Shown one piece after another: positions 15,192 through 29,190 of a DNA stretch of 64,000 nt (position 1 is the first letter of the stretch; each line of letters opens with the position of its first letter). The translations under genes were made by a program, and so were the position numbers. The stretch comes from Lycocorax pyrrhopterus obiensis (taxonomy: Eukaryota; Chordata; Aves; Passeriformes; Paradisaeidae): assembly GCA_014706295.1 (NCBI GenBank), contig JACSVZ010000001.1, positions 42,498,383-42,562,382 on the forward strand, in the 5' to 3' direction. The notes beneath the pieces are model-generated. The model saw nothing but the letters and a program-made list of their open reading frames with translations, was not told the origin of the DNA and made no database searches.

Positions 15192-17004
15192 GCTAGGCCA
15201 ACATGCACATAATTCCAATATGAATCATGTATATTTAGGAAAGAGTAATATTTTGGGATTTTTTTTTTTCTATAAGCTTTGAACGGTATTTCAACCCTGG
15301 GCTCAACAGCAGCAGTAGTAAATATATTACAGCACTTTCTGGTGCGCTGTTGGACTAATGTATGCCTAAAATCTTGGGCCTGGAATATTTTGCTTTTTTT
15401 CACCTTGGCAAAAAAACTTGTAAAGAAGAAAATAGTTCTAGGCAATACCCTTTTCTTTAAATACTAGTTACTAGTAATTTCTAAAGTCTGTAAGTTGACA
15501 TTTTCAGCAACAGTATTGACTTTTACTGTCCTTACAATTATTTAAAATAGAAAATTTCCTAATAAAATTCACGTTATCATTTTCCTTATCACTGTCTTTA
15601 TTGATTATCAAAAGTAAGTAATATATATTTTATTTTCCTTGCATATCACAAATAGAGTTATAAAAGATGACTGATAAGTCTCAGTTAAGGAATACAACTA
15701 GTAAACTATACGTGGAAAAACATTAAATTGTCTTTCCCAGCCTTCCCAGAGTAACTGTCTGCAAGTAAAGGTAATGTCTGCAATTACCAAGGAGAAAAAA
15801 GGAAGTTATGCAGTAAAATGTGCAAAGCGTCTAAAAGAAGATCTCCACTCACTGTCATTTCTACACGTGTTTTAAGTTACTGCACAACTGTGTCACAATT
15901 CTCGAGTGTCAACCTGCAAAGTGTCTCTCTTTCCTGGCTTGATTCACGGGCAATAAGAAGAACCAGGAGATGAAACTTTGTTCTGAGGTGATGATTTACA
16001 CAATCAAACTGGAAATAGTATGGACAAATTATGAACATTTGCACAACACTGTACATGAAATTAAAAGCACAGAGTAAAAAAAAATATTTTTCTTCTTGCG
16101 AAACTGTTGAAAGACATTCTCAGAAAAACTGGACTGGTTTGGCTGCTTCTGTGACAAAAAGAATCAAGACTGGTCTGCTTACAGAGGGTTTATGAGACAA
16201 GGCAACAAATCATGTTCTGCAAAAGAAGTCATCAGCAAACAAGTCAGAATGGTTTATGAAAAAGCCATATACAAAATATACACATCTGCCAGTAAATAAC
16301 CTCTTCACTGAGCTGGCACTTTTCTAAATTACAAATTAGGGATTCATGATCCTAATAAATACAATATACTACCGGTTGACAGCTTTCACAGCATTTTATG
16401 TTTCTGAAGGAGATTTATAGGTTTATAATGAGGAACAATATAATGCAGGTGCTATTAACTTCACTAAAAGCTATGTGCAAAAAGGGAAAAGCAAATCTTT
16501 CACATCTTGATTAAACAGAAAATATCAAAGAATTTTGTTAAAATTTTTTCTTGTGTACTGTTTTCTAAGAAAAAAGTCCCTATTTCAAGGCGATTTTTAA
16601 GCAGTGTAATTAATGTGGTGCAGTTCACAAATTGCCTAATGAATACTGTGTTTAATGAATATTCTCTTAAAGTTTATGGCTATTTTCTGCATCCATTCAG
16701 CAACAGCAGTTGCTGAACTGCAACAGTAGTTTTGAGCACTTGTTGCAGATGTTTCCAACCATTTTCTGCCAAATGCAAATTCAACTACTTGAGTGATTGA
16801 ATTATCAATGCCAGTCTTAGCTGATACTACTGTTAAAAGATTAATGTCCTAAAGGGAGAATCAGATTACTACTTGCATTCTTTCAACGTCACTTTAGGAA
16901 CATTCTAAATCCCCTTCCACAGAACAGAATGCTTTTCAAAAACAATATAGCACAATTAAATAGATTTAGCCTTCCTCACAATATGGTTACAAAGTATCAA
17001 GGGC

Positions 17005-17819
17005 TGTGGTGGGTTGACACTGGCTGGATGGCACACACCCACCAAAGCTGCTCTATCACTCCTCTCTGCAGGTGGACAGGGAGGGTTTGTGAGTTGAGAT
17101 AAGGACAGGACTCACTGATTGCCAGTACGGGCAAAACAGACTCAGCCTGGGGATGTTAACTGAATTTATTGCTAAAAAAATCAGAGCAGGTTAACGAGAA
17201 GTAAAATAGATCTTAAAAACACCTTCCCCTAACGTCTCCCTTCTTCCCAGCTCTACCTCGTCCCCCCAGCAGTGCAAGGAGATGGGTCCGGAGATCCCTG
17301 CCAGGACCCAGCTCCAGCGCAGGCCTCCCACAGGTTCACAACCCTCTTTCGGGCAGCCATGAGCATCTTTTGGGCATCTAGTGTGGGTCTCCTCCATGGG
17401 CTGGAGGTGGATCTCTGTATCCCCATGGACCTCCACGGGCTGCAGGGACACAGCTGCCTCACCATGGTCTGTCCCACGGGCTGCAGGGGAATCTCAGCTC
17501 TGGCGCCTGGAGCACATCCTGCCCCTCCTTCTGCACTGACCTTGGTGTCTGCAGAGCTGATCCTCTCACACGTGCTCACTCCACTCTTCTCTGGCCCCAA
17601 TTACATCTGCACAGTTAACTTTTTTCCCCTTCCTTAATATGTTATCACAGAGGTGCTACCACCATTCCTGATTGGCCCAGCCTTGGCCAGCAGCACGTCT
17701 GTCCTGGAGCCGGCTGGCATTGGCTCTGCCGGACATGGGGGAAGCTTCTGGTGGCTTCTCACAGAAGCCACCCCTGTAGCAGCCCTGCTACCACAACCTG
17801 CCCATGCAAACCCAATACA
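17005..17819 (-). mobile_element. Endogenous retrovirus solo LTR (family A, ERVL-like), copy 1
   Basis: Read on the minus strand the element opens at 17819 with TGTATTGGGTTTGCATGG and closes at 17005 with CAACCCACCACA, so it has the TG...CA ends of an LTR. I recognise it as a widespread avian LTR family, probably of the ERVL class. A TATA-like CATATTAAGG lies around 17630, and an intact AATAAA signal is at 17170-17165. No gag, pol or env sequence flanks it, so it is a solo LTR left by recombination. Compared with copy 2 at 54.6 kb it lacks roughly 250 bp of the central region but keeps the upstream (U3) part. The 5-bp flanks (AGGGC and AAAGT) differ by transitions only, so a decayed target duplication is possible but not shown. 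It is in the same sense as GPC6. Confidence 0.9.
17165..17170 (-). terminator. AATAAA polyadenylation signal in solo LTR copy 1
   Basis: TTTATT on the plus strand, AATAAA on the minus strand, at the expected place in the LTR and in the sense of GPC6 transcription. Whether it is used is not visible from sequence. Confidence 0.6.
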
Positions 17820-18555
17820 AAAGTTAAATTGTATCTTAATGAGGTTATCATAAAAAATTAATGCTGGATAGTCTCAGACCAAGTTCTAAAACTACTCAAA
17901 AACTAATTAAAACCAAGTCACAAAACAGACATCTAGGCTACCCCTTGGTGTCATTTAATAATTCACTATTATCTGACAACTCATAAAGTAACTACCACAG
18001 GATAATATTACTTCCTAAAAAATGAAAGCTACCCACAACATCCAACATAAACTCTTAAATGATGATGATGATGGTGACAGTGATAAATTTGGCAATAACT
18101 TCTACATCTGAAAGTACCACTAAACTCTACGTGATGACTTACACACCTGAAGTCCTTCATCCATAAAAACTGCCAGCACTGAAATTCATTAGGACAAGCT
18201 GCTAGAGAGCATATTTTTTATTGATATTTGGAGTTTAAATTTATAATTGAATTATTACTGATCAGTTATTGATTACTGAATTATTTATTTTCCTTTTAAT
18301 ACAGCTCCAAAAATACAGGACGATTTGGGCATGATCATGAGCTCCACACTTGTGATTTGAACAAACAGGATCTAAAATGAATCAAACATGCTGGCTTATA
18401 GTTAAAGTTGCATTTGGTACACAATGAAGTAGAATGATTCATGTATCAAATGATTATAGTCTTTTATTCAACCTTTCCTTATTATACCCTGTAAATGTGA
18501 GACTACTTACTCATAATCAGATGATAAACTCAGCTGAGACAACCTTAAGGTATCA

Positions 18556-18582
18556 ATATCTAAGATATCTAAGATATCTAAG
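18556..18582 (+). repeat. Tandem repeat, 3 x 9 bp
   Basis: ATATCTAAG repeated three times perfectly. Confidence 0.9.
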
Positions 18583-19507
18583 AAAACAGCAAATTAAGCA
18601 CCTTCACTGTCATCTTTATTCAAGTGATACTTAAGACAAACTTCCAGAGCAAGAAACTGGAAATCCTGTGTGATCAGCTTCCTGCTGAAGTTCCTATAAC
18701 AACCTGAAACTATTATTATTATTGCTACTAACATAAAATTGTGTTAAAAAGATTTTAAAAAATGGTAATCATATAATAATAAAGACTTAGGCATATATGC
18801 TAGTGACAGAATCTTATAAGGTCCCACAATAATTCTAAGTTGATTTGCAATATATTAGATCTATGAAGATGAAGTAAGTAATACAAAAACACGTTTAAAG
18901 CTTTAACCAATCTGTATTCTTCAGGAATGAATTCCAGAGTGAAGATATGAACTGAGCTCCCTGCATTTTTAAAGGTAGATGCTGCATCCTTCATGTCAAG
19001 CTGTAGATCTGTGAGTACAGACTGCAGGGAAGAGAAGCAGCAGGCAGTGATTTAATGCTAATTTGATGCATCATTCGGAGTCAAGACAGCATCTAAGACT
19101 TGTTTGACAAGACGCACTCAAAATACAAAATGATCAAACTGAAATTGTGTCAGTTATTTTATAAGCAAATCAGGTCTCTGAATGTTGCAGAATTTCCTTT
19201 ACAAGAGGCTGTATCATCAGAACAGATTAATTAGATAAAAGTAGAAGTACTACAGGGAACGACATCCATACTGGTGAAAGTGGGATGGATCAAAGAAATA
19301 CTATGGAATCATGACATCCCTGAGTGACTACATCTTACTTTATTAAATGTTCCTGTAGCGTGGCATGATCATTTTTGCACTTTATTTTTGCTGCTCAGAA
19401 CTGAACAAAGTTCAACCATTTTGTTTCACAGGGTCAAGATAATATAATCTTCAGTTCTGATCTGCCTAAATTGCCCTTTTCCAAGTTTGAATGATCCCAC
19501 AATCCTC

Positions 19508-19523
19508 AAAAAAAAAAAAAAAA
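19508..19523 (+). repeat. Poly(A) tract, 16 A
   Basis: Uninterrupted A run in plain intron, with no retrotransposon body recognisable upstream. Confidence 0.85.
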
Positions 19524-21569
19524 GCAGTCAAACTTGTCAGATTTTCTTTACTTACCCACTTACTCAATGCATAAGTTTGCATAACTATGAGGCTCATTTG
19601 TGACCCAGGACTGGACTGCAACCCTTAGATTGTCTCAGATTGATTTTGGACAGTGTAATTAAATTGTCAAACAAAGGTCTAGTGCTTTTGAAATATGAGA
19701 AGGAAATGGGGACTGAAAGAAAGGGAAATGAAAAGAGAGAGACAGTCAAAGTGTATTAATAATGAGGGTATAAATAATGTAACATTTGTCCAGAAAGAAC
19801 CATATCATTGCTTTTTTAGTTTTCATAAGCTCTCAACTAAAACAGAATGTAAAAGCAAATCACACTAATTATTTAGACAGAACAAAACCTCACATTATTT
19901 CAGATACTTCAAACGGAAATAATGTCACCAATAATGTCACCTGAAAAAACGCACCAGTAATGCCACAGTGTTACCCTATAACAGGACCATAGGAGAAGGA
20001 AGGTTAAGGAATATGAAGTGTGGGATCAAGCAGGCAGCTTCTGCTTCAAAAGAGCATGTAAGTATGAGCTTGACTACGCCACATGCTACAAATCAGCCCC
20101 TCTGGTTAGCAGTTTTCTGGTTAAGCCAGGCAGGCAAGCAGAAAACATCTCCAGGTCTTCTACATCTTCCTGATTCAGACATGGTTCTTAAGAAAGTACG
20201 ATCCAGTGTAAGGCTGAATGGTTTGGATCTTAAAGAAGCTTTCTACAGTTGGAGATCTCCAGGAAGCAACAGTTGCCCTTCCTGCAGGTTCACTCTGCAA
20301 CACCCACACCCACAAACACACTGTAGCTGGTAGTTACGCTTTCAAGATTTTGCCCAATGTTGCACAGCTTTGCTGTGAATGCAATACATTGGTATTTTTC
20401 CACAGAACCCTTGCTTCTACAACAACTTTGAAGAGGTTATGTCAATTAGCATTTTTTTTCCATGCCAAAACCCAGCCAAAACAGAATAACAGCAAGCTTG
20501 TATAGCTGCATACGGGTGACAAACCAGACATATGGAGTGTGAAAAAGAGAAGTGAAATCATTGAAGAAGAGCTAGCAGACAACTCTTCAAACAAAATTTA
20601 GCCTTTTTTTTGAAACAATGAGAAGTAAAAAATGTGGTGATATTTTTCTAGATGTAATCTGTAGCATTCCAGATTTCTATAATTCATTTAAACAATCTCA
20701 TTCAGATATTTTGACTTTACTGACTGATGCTTGTGCCTTAAGTTGCACTTATATCTGTATTGGTATTTGTCAGTGTACCACAGTAACAAAACCAAATACA
20801 TACAACCTCAAATACACTATAAAGTCTTCATATACAGTCTTCCTTATTCATATTGTCCTACATACATATGCCTTCAATCTTCCAAACTGACTATTCAGTC
20901 TCTCTGAAATCTGCTACACGGGCTAAGTTCAAGGACAATTAGTGTTTCAAAATTGTAAGTTGCCTAAGGGTAGCAAGCTGAAACTTTAAAAAAATGAATT
21001 AAAGCTCAACTTTAGACAGACACTTGAAGAAAGAAATAGATCTCCACACACCCCTCAAGCAACTGAGCTGTTAAATTACAGTTGAAGCAACTAGGTCTTC
21101 ATAAAAGCTGTGGGTAAAAACACTACGGTTCATCATACAGTATTTAAAAATAATACACTTAAGTACTGCTGCAAACTAAAAATGCTTTTCCATGATCATA
21201 ATCTTATGCCTCTAAGAAATTAAAATAAAGGCAGGAATTTTCTTCAGTCCATGGTAAGGACAGTGTCTTAACAAGATGCAAGGATTTACATGCTGTCATC
21301 CTGGTTTTGGTATTATGCTGTAGCAGAAACCTTCAGGGGACAATGTTGCCTAGGATGCTTCACTCACAAACTAAATTAAAATGCTTTTAAGTTTTACCAA
21401 GGATTGATGGGAGAAAATAAAGAGGTATTTTTCTTCTCAGTACACTAAATTTTTTTACTGAGTAATATTTAATGCAAATAGAAAGAAAAGCGTTTTCTGG
21501 TCTGTATCTTCAGTTCAAGTCTGTAGAACAGACTTCAGATGCAATGATTGGCAGGACTCACTTGAAAAC

Positions 21570-21602
21570 CTGAAAGACCTGAAAGACTGAAAGACTGAAA
21601 AC
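21570..21602 (+). repeat. Short imperfect tandem repeat (CTGAAAGA-type)
   Basis: CTGAAAGAC is repeated about four times with 8- or 9-bp spacing, the last unit degenerating to CTGAAAACC. Confidence 0.8.
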
Positions 21603-23679
21603 CTTTTTCTCTTACCAGTTTTCAAGATCTGCAACTTTACGAAACATCTTCTGAACAAATACTTTCCATATACAGTGTATTTCTTATGCCACCTTAGAAA
21701 AGCTGCCTTTCTGACTCATAGTACTGTTTCCATTTTTCTTTCAGAAAACAGCCAACAGTTGGTATATTCACTTGGGATTGGTCTGCAATTCACTTTAAAC
21801 AATACATTTAAATAACAGGGAGATATGAACATTTTCAATTCTTTTTCAACTTTTTTACATCTGACTAAAATGAGCTATCTATTAAAGTGGTAGTCTACTG
21901 GGCTCACCTCTATCCATGTTACATGTCTTATAAATATTCAGAAACTTGTTTTGATGTTGAAAATTATTTTATTGTTTTTGTATTATCTCACTGTCCTTGA
22001 AACAAAAGAGTGCATCATACTTGCAAAGAAGTTTTCACAAATTGTCTACCTTTGTAAGAAAGTATTGTATTCACTACACATGAGAGGATCTGGATGATTT
22101 AAATTTAATTGACAGGTAAATCTCAGAAGTGTGTAGATAAAAGATTAGCTGGGGATTTTTTTGGAAACAGAGTCTTAAACGATAAACTTGTATCTATGAG
22201 GACTTGCATCTTCATAGAGCAAAGTGCAAAGATCCATATCAAAGCATTTTTGTCAAGAACAGAAGTGCAAGAAAGTACAGGCCAATACTGGTCCAAAGTT
22301 AGTTTGAAAAAAATTAGAAAGTTGAAGGTATTTTCAGTTCGCAGTGTATTAAAATGGGTATTGAAGCGATTTTTAATTGTAAAATAAAAATAAAACCCAC
22401 ACAATTTTTCAATATAATTTCCTACAGGCACTTAAATGCATTACAATAAAGTCTACTTACTTCGTATTTACTGCAAATTCCTTCGCTGGAAGGAGGATTT
22501 TGATAAACATTCAGGAAGAAAGAAACGGAACCAAAAAAAATAGAGAATCTAAATATACTGAAACTAAAATTTAGATATGGAAAACATGCTATTAACAAGT
22601 AAGCTAATGAGGGACTATTCATTCTACTTCTTTTAAAACATATCTAAAAAGAAATGTATATTGCCCAGCTTGAATATACAGCACTTGAGGAGATTATGAT
22701 TTCATTTCATGAGGGTTTGTGAGCCTATACAATTCATGAAGTACTTGAGTAGATTTTTTCTCTGTGAACACTCTCAACAAACACTCAAACACATGCAACT
22801 GCTAGTTAGAAGAAGAGAAGAACGTCTGCCCAAGTATAGTGCAAGAGTACTGTGGGGAACCCCATACAGTTTAAGAAGTTCCCAAAACTTCCTTGACATT
22901 CCTTTCCTGGATTAGGAATCCTGCTAGATCACCAGTTACTGTGTAACTACTAAATTATGTCTCAGTCACTACAGAGAAAAAATACATTTGTGTTGTCATT
23001 TTGACAACCAGTTCTGTAAAAAATCTCAGAGTTAGGCAACATTTTTCATTTCATGTATGTTCTCCCTGTAAATTACATGTGTTAACCTTGATATAAAGCT
23101 TAGCAGAAAAGCGGAGACTTGCTGTTAGAGTTACACAGGAATAAGTAAATTTATTTTCTGAGACTTTGCTCTTTCTCAGGAATTAGGTGATTTTTCATGT
23201 ATTTATTTACATTGGCATGCTAAGAATACAGAATTACTAATGTCAAAATTTAATGTGAGCAAATTTGCACTACAAATGTTAAGTACTGGCAGCTGAGAGA
23301 AACCTACATATCATCTTCTTTCAGTTCATAAGTGTTCACATGCAAACCTGGATATTCTCAGAAGAACAGAAAGTTCCATCAGTGGTAAACTGCTGGCATT
23401 TCCTAGGCACAGTGGTGCATAGCTGGCTCGTCTTCTAAAAGTACAGAAAGAAACAGTGAAGACCAAAAACCTGTTTATTCAGTTGATGATAAAAAAGAGA
23501 AGAGACAACACCATAAGGCAAATGTATTTGTGGCAATAAATAGCACTCCACTGACATGTTTAAGTTTTGGTCTTGAAGGATGTACTCACTGTTTTGACAA
23601 CATAGGATAAATCGTATAATTGAAAACGCTGAAAAGAAAGCAAGACACATGGGAAAAATGCTAAAATATCATTCCTCTC

Positions 23680-23703
23680 AATAAATAAATAAATAAATAA
23701 ATT
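23680..23703 (+). repeat. (AATA)n microsatellite
   Basis: About five to six perfect tetranucleotide units. Confidence 0.9.
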
Positions 23704-23941
23704 TAAGGTAGATGCTAGTTACTGTGTGCTAATCCAATGGAAACGTAAAAAACTCCTCTTGAGATCTATGTGAAATTATGTTTAGATAGCGTAAAAAAAT
23801 TGAGAATAATATTTTGTCTTCACTCATCTGGTATAAGTTTCACTATAAATAAATTTTAAAAATTTATTAAGTTAAAAATTTAAATAAGTCAGTTAAGACC
23901 ATTTCACAGGTTGCCTCTCTGATATTACATAAATCCCAAAA

Positions 23942-23983
23942 TTTTTGGGTTTGCCTTGTTTTGTTTTGGTTTTTTTTTTTTTT
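23942..23983 (+). repeat. T/G-rich low-complexity tract ending in poly(T)
   Basis: TTTTTGGGTTTGCC, then TTGTTTTGTTTTGG and 15 T. Same type as the tracts at 5.7 and 13.8 kb. Confidence 0.75.
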
Positions 23984-25791
23984 CCATAGGAAAAGTTCTT
24001 CTGCTTGGTGCAACACTATTCCCAAGTCAGATCACTTCTTGATATTGTTTAATTTATTTTACTTAACTTGCATTTCCTTAACAGATGTGAAGCCAACTTT
24101 GCCTCCATTAAAATCAACGGTACGTTGGCACTAACTACCAACATCAAAAATAAGAGTTGCAATGCAACTTAAAGCAACTTTTGAGAACAATTTTAAATAA
24201 TTTATATTTCATAATTTATTGGTGCATGGCCATTTTTTCCCATTAAATATTTTATTTTATATTATAAAGCTTAACAACTTTGCCTTATTTTATGCAAAAA
24301 CATGGTAAATTACAGATGTTTACTGACAGTATTATACAGAAAAAGACAGCCCCATGTACAATTACTTTTCTAAGCCCTGGTTTGAAATAATATGTATGAT
24401 GATATGTTAAAAGTCTACCTCACTGCTTGTATCTCACTGTCAATACTGTTTAAATATAGAACTAAAAATGTATTTTCTTATATTAGACTTTCTTGTGGTA
24501 GATCAGTGCAGAGCAGTCTGCACACAGCACTTGATTGAAAATTAAGTGTTCTTATCCACAAATTTGTACTATCCCAACATAAGCTGATGGCTCTCTGGTG
24601 TTATAGATTAGGACTTTGATTTGAGTGTTGATGCTGGAGCTTTATAGCCACACTGAAAAATGCTAGAGGAACAATTTTTTTTTTTAATAGAATATTTGGA
24701 AAAGTTATGATTAATTGTATAATTAACTTCTGAATATTTAGGACTTTTCATCAAAAAGTTTGTGAAGTATTAAGGTTACTGCAACAATATTTTAAAATTA
24801 AAAACCATACACACATTCTCAAATGACTTTTTAATATCTATCAGTTACCTTCTAAAATCTCCTTCTCCTCTGCCTGCCAAGAAATAAAATGCCATCCATG
24901 TTAGCCAAAGGTACTGTGTGTAACAGTGTTGCTCCTGATTATTGATTATTAGTTACAAAGAAATCATGACACGTCATATATGATAAAAGAGTTTAACAAA
25001 AATCTCCATTGGATAAGGGAAAAAGGTACTTAGGATAATATAGCAAACTGTGATTTTACACATTTTAGTACATATGTTGTCAAGTGGCACTGGTTATTAC
25101 GGAATAAAATATTTCTTTTACTGCAAAAACAGTCTCTGGGAACCTGCATATTTAATACTTTCTTTGCAGTATCGTATTTCCTCTTTATGAAGCATGCTTC
25201 TACATTGTCTTTAAAAAGTTAACTATGAAAAAAAAGTGTCCTTTTATGCAGCATAAATATAGAAAGCCCATTTTTATATCTCTCAAGTTTGTGCTTTGAT
25301 TTTTCAGGTAAAAGAGAGTGTTCCACAGGCTTAGAAGCTGAATCCTCTATCTGACACTTTGCCCAATTTTGTATTGTATCTAGAACTTACCAGTAAACAG
25401 TGCCATTAGTTGCATATGAGGGCATTAGAAACAAACAAAAAAAAATTACAAAATTGCAAAATACTTTTTTCTTTTCCTGACCCAGTTCTAAGTACATGTA
25501 GAAAAGGACAAACTGAAAATTCCCTTCTCAGAGCTACATCTGAGCAATGCTTTCCTCCATGGTCTCTCATAAGGGTACAGAATATACGTGTAGAATTACC
25601 ATAATAAGCTTCATCTACACTTTAAACAGATCCCTCAGATTATTTTCTATTTCATTATGAATCAACAAATATGTTTTCCTGAAAACAATGAGACACATAC
25701 TTTTCTCCAGAACATCACAACTGCCCTATCAGTTGATATTAGTGCATTGAAATTCTCAGTTTTTATCAAGAGAAATACTTTAATAACCTCC

Positions 25792-26348
25792 TGTCACGGT
25801 TTAACCCCAGGCAGCATCTAAGCCCCACACAGCTGCTTGTTCACTCTACCACCAGTGAGACTGGGGAGAGAACAGGAAGAGTAAAAGCAAGAGAACTCAT
25901 GGGTTGAGATAAAGACAGTTTAATAGGAAAAACAAAAGCCACACAGGCAAGCAAAGCAAAACAAGGAATCAATTTGGGCCAGGAAATCAGGGCCCCATCA
26001 CGTGTAACATGGGAAGACAAAACTCCATCACTCCAAATGCTTTCCGTTCTTCATTCTTCCCCCACTTTACACACTGATGTACGATGCCATATGGTCTGGA
26101 ACATCCCTTTGGTCAGTTTGGGTCACCTGTCCTGACTGTATCTCCTCCCAGCCTCCCAAGCACCCCCAGTCTCCACATCAGTGTGGCAGTAGGAAAAGCA
26201 GAAAAGGCCTTGGCTCTGTGTAACCCCTGCTCAGCAGTAACAAAAATATCTCTACATTGTCAACATTGTGTTCAGCACAAATACGAAATGTAGTCACATG
26301 CCAGCCATGGTGAAGAAAATTCACTCTACCTCAGCCAAAACCAGCACA
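25792..26348 (-). mobile_element. Endogenous retrovirus solo LTR (family B)
   Basis: On the minus strand it starts TGTGCTGGTTTTGGCTGAG and ends GGTTAAACCGTGACA, a combination I recognise as a common avian LTR family. The flanks CCTCC (25787-25791) and CGTCC (26349-26353) match at four of five positions, supporting a 5-bp-type target duplication. An ATTAAA polyadenylation signal lies at 25924-25919 in the expected position before ACTGTCTTTATCTCAACC. The TATA region appears decayed. No internal retroviral genes are present, so it is a solo LTR. CpG loss and small gaps indicate age. It is in the same sense as GPC6. I cannot decide its ERV class with certainty. Confidence 0.9.
25919..25924 (-). 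terminator. ATTAAA polyadenylation signal in family B solo LTR
   Basis: TTTAAT on the plus strand. It sits in the usual place for this LTR family, in the sense of GPC6. Confidence 0.55.
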
Positions 26349-26360
26349 CGTCCCTAAATC

Positions 26361-26421
26361 CAAGAAAAAGTACCTGCTACTTGCCTGCAAGTAGCAGGTA
26401 TGTGCAACTTTTTCTTTCTTG
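26361..26421. repeat. Perfect 14-bp inverted repeat inside a longer imperfect hairpin
   Basis: TACCTGCTACTTGC at 26371-26384, a 2-bp spacer CT, then GCAAGTAGCAGGTA at 26387-26400, a perfect palindrome with a tiny loop. Outside it, CAAGAAAAAG (26361-26370) can pair with CTTTTTC...TTCTTG (26408-26421) across an asymmetric internal loop. It starts 13 bp beyond the end of the family B LTR. Function is unknown. Confidence 0.95.
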
Positions 26422-29150
26422 CTTCCAGTGTATTGAAGGATGCAAGTTATCAACTCAGAGGATGTTTTTTTTAACCACAGAAGGCAGAATAACAGCTACA
26501 AATAAAGAACATAAACACAGCCTTTTATGAATGGCAGAGAAACATCCAGCAGCAGTTAAAACAGTGAAGCAGTAGCATTGTCAAAAACATCACTATCTGT
26601 GCTGATATCCTTAAAATTGCAGAATCAGTGTCTGTCTCCAAAAGAGACCTCTCCCTATTTGTTGGTTGGACCTGTAGACAGCTAATACTTCTCCAATATG
26701 ACTTGTTCATGCTATGAACAAAGGACATTGGTCCAGGAACAGGACAACTGAAGTTTAGTTGTAAGCCTTCTACTCTGATCTCCACTCTTCAGAAATCCAC
26801 AAAATTGCATATTTGCTGTTGTTAATTAAACAGCAAATGTTGTTGTTTTTAAAACACACATCACTTGTGGGATGAAGAGGTCAAGGAGAAGCCAAAAGAA
26901 ATGTGCAGGCAGACTCAAATGCCTTTTTACATGGCTTGTTCTCCACCTCTGATGTGTATATTTTCCACTGACACAAACGCAGCGGACTTCAACTTGATTT
27001 ATTGTTTTGATTTATAGTCAGGAAATTCTCATCTAGTTTTCACCCCGAGCTCCACACATGCCCTGGACAGGTCTACAAAGAGATCTTGCACAGTGTTTTC
27101 AGCTTTTAAAAATTTTAGTTAATAAAGATACTGTTCTGTGCAATTTATTCTCCATTGCAAAAGATCAGTCTTTCTTTATGGAGTATCACTGTCTGCCACA
27201 CTGATACTTACAAGCAGAGGAGGAATCTTAGGTTTTGGGGATATTTGGCAGAGCTTGAGCTAATGGTGTTCAAACTTTATAGCATCTTTGAACTGTACAG
27301 TAAATCTCAACACTGAGTGCCTCAGATGGATTTCAGGGATTTAAGATATTGTAAGGTAAATGTTTTTCCTTTATTTATGATTTTTCCAAGAGAGTTTTTC
27401 TACATGCATCTTGCTGCTTTGGGGAAGCTGAACTAAACCAAACAGATTTGTACAGTCATTTAACTCTTCCCATCAATAAGTGCTCTTCTGAACAATGGGG
27501 ATTTTGCTTTCATCAATATCCAAACCAGTCTGGATACTACAAGCACTATTTCCTTTGCATCCAATCTTTTATTATAATCTTCAACTTCGCATGATGATGA
27601 TATCATAGATGTAATATGAATTCCTCTTTGATTACAGAAATATGTGTTTCTTGAGGGGTGCATGGATGTATACATATATGTGAGACCCTGTGTGTCTGTG
27701 TGTCTTTAACCACGTATATGTGTATATTCTCTAATTAAACTAGAATTTCATATGTAAGTTTTTGGTAATTCTATCATTAAGGTTTTCAAAGCAGCCTGAA
27801 ATTAGTAAGTTTTCTAGTAGAAGGAGGCAGAAAACCAGTCCATTAAGCACTGTTTGCAGATGATAATCAGTTCACCATGTCATTACCACTATTAAAAGTT
27901 TTTAGGTCTAATTAGGGCAATAATAAGCACATGGAGAAATATTTGCTTATTATGTGCTTTTCATTCATTACTAAAAGAACAAAATGTAATTCCATGACGG
28001 ATTCAAGCTCATTGCCAATAACTTTTCTGTACTAATACTGTCAAAAGTCGAGTAACAGAATTTTGACTATCAAAAAGATTAAGTAATAGTATTAGAGACT
28101 CAAAACTACTCAAGAGACAAACAGAATTACATGAAATATATCTATACTTTAAAAGGCTTGATTGCTCATTACCAAAACCATTCCTCTGTAAGCAAAAGAA
28201 AATTCTACTGGCAGCATTTTAGTATTCAGCTTAAATTGCAAAATTTGAATTATATAAGCACTTTAACTCACCATGCTGTAGCTGCCATCAGGCCTGGTTA
28301 AAGTAAGTAAAATCCAGGTTTCCTACCATTGACATAGGGCTTACCTTTCAAATGACTGATTAAAGCTTTCAGGTGTGGGGTTTTTTTAGTAAGATTCAAT
28401 TACCCTAAATTTAAAAAGGACCTCAAATAAAATAGAACAAAAAAGGTGTTTGCTAATTAAAAAAATACATCATTCATTTTCAGCTTTTTCTGCAGAAAAA
28501 ATAATTTCCCAAGGTACCAGATGTATCTTTCACTATTGTGATTTTGTATGTTGTGGCTTTTTTCCTCCAAATAATGTCTTTTTCAAGCAGTGCAAAACAA
28601 CTAGTGCAGATGATTGGTTTATTTCATAGTTCTCACCTGGCAGCTCCAGCAAACTACTCTGAAGACTTATTAAGGCTTTTGTTTTGTTTTGTTTTCACTT
28701 AAAGGATTTGATTTCACTTTTTCTCTCCTTCATAGCACTTTGAACTTCCCTTCTGAGATCACAGAAAAAAATAGCTTTTCCCTCAAGACAAAAACATGTT
28801 ATGCAAAAATTCTCCCCTTCTTATTAGCACTGTGTTAACCAGAAACCTACAGGGCAGGTTCTCAAGTAGTCTAGATTCCATTCAAATAGAAAAAAGATTT
28901 GTTGAGAGTTTAACATTTTATCTGTAGATTTTCTACAGAATATCAAATATATCAAAGATCATACTTTAATGTAGGAACACTGTATTTTCTCATTTGGCAG
29001 CCGAACAAGAGAAATAATAGTTTTCCTTCATTCATTCACTTTATTTCTCTGGTGGGGTTTTTTGCACAGCATGAATGATTCCCAGGTTAGATCAAATCTG
29101 TCAAGCAGTTTTCACTGACCTACATACCTACTTTTACTGAAGTAAATGTT

Positions 29151-29190
29151 TGACAACAACAACAACCATAATCATAATCATAATCATCAT
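29151..29190 (+). repeat. Compound microsatellite (ACA)n then (ATAATC)3
   Basis: Four to five AAC-type units followed by three perfect ATAATC units and a trailing ATCAT. Confidence 0.85.

Noticed and set aside
14987..15445. 152-codon minus-strand frame in the GPC6 sense
   Set aside because: No recognisable domain, composition shifts sharply along its length, and it spans an unrelated poly-pyrimidine block and a T run. Treated as chance.
17191..17637. Open frames of about 70-120 codons on both strands
   Set aside because: They lie in the noncoding solo LTR copy 1. High GC in the LTR lengthens chance frames.
23838..23875. AATAAATTTT/AAAATTTATT inverted repeat
   Set aside because: Ten-base AT-only palindromes are expected by chance in sequence this AT-rich.
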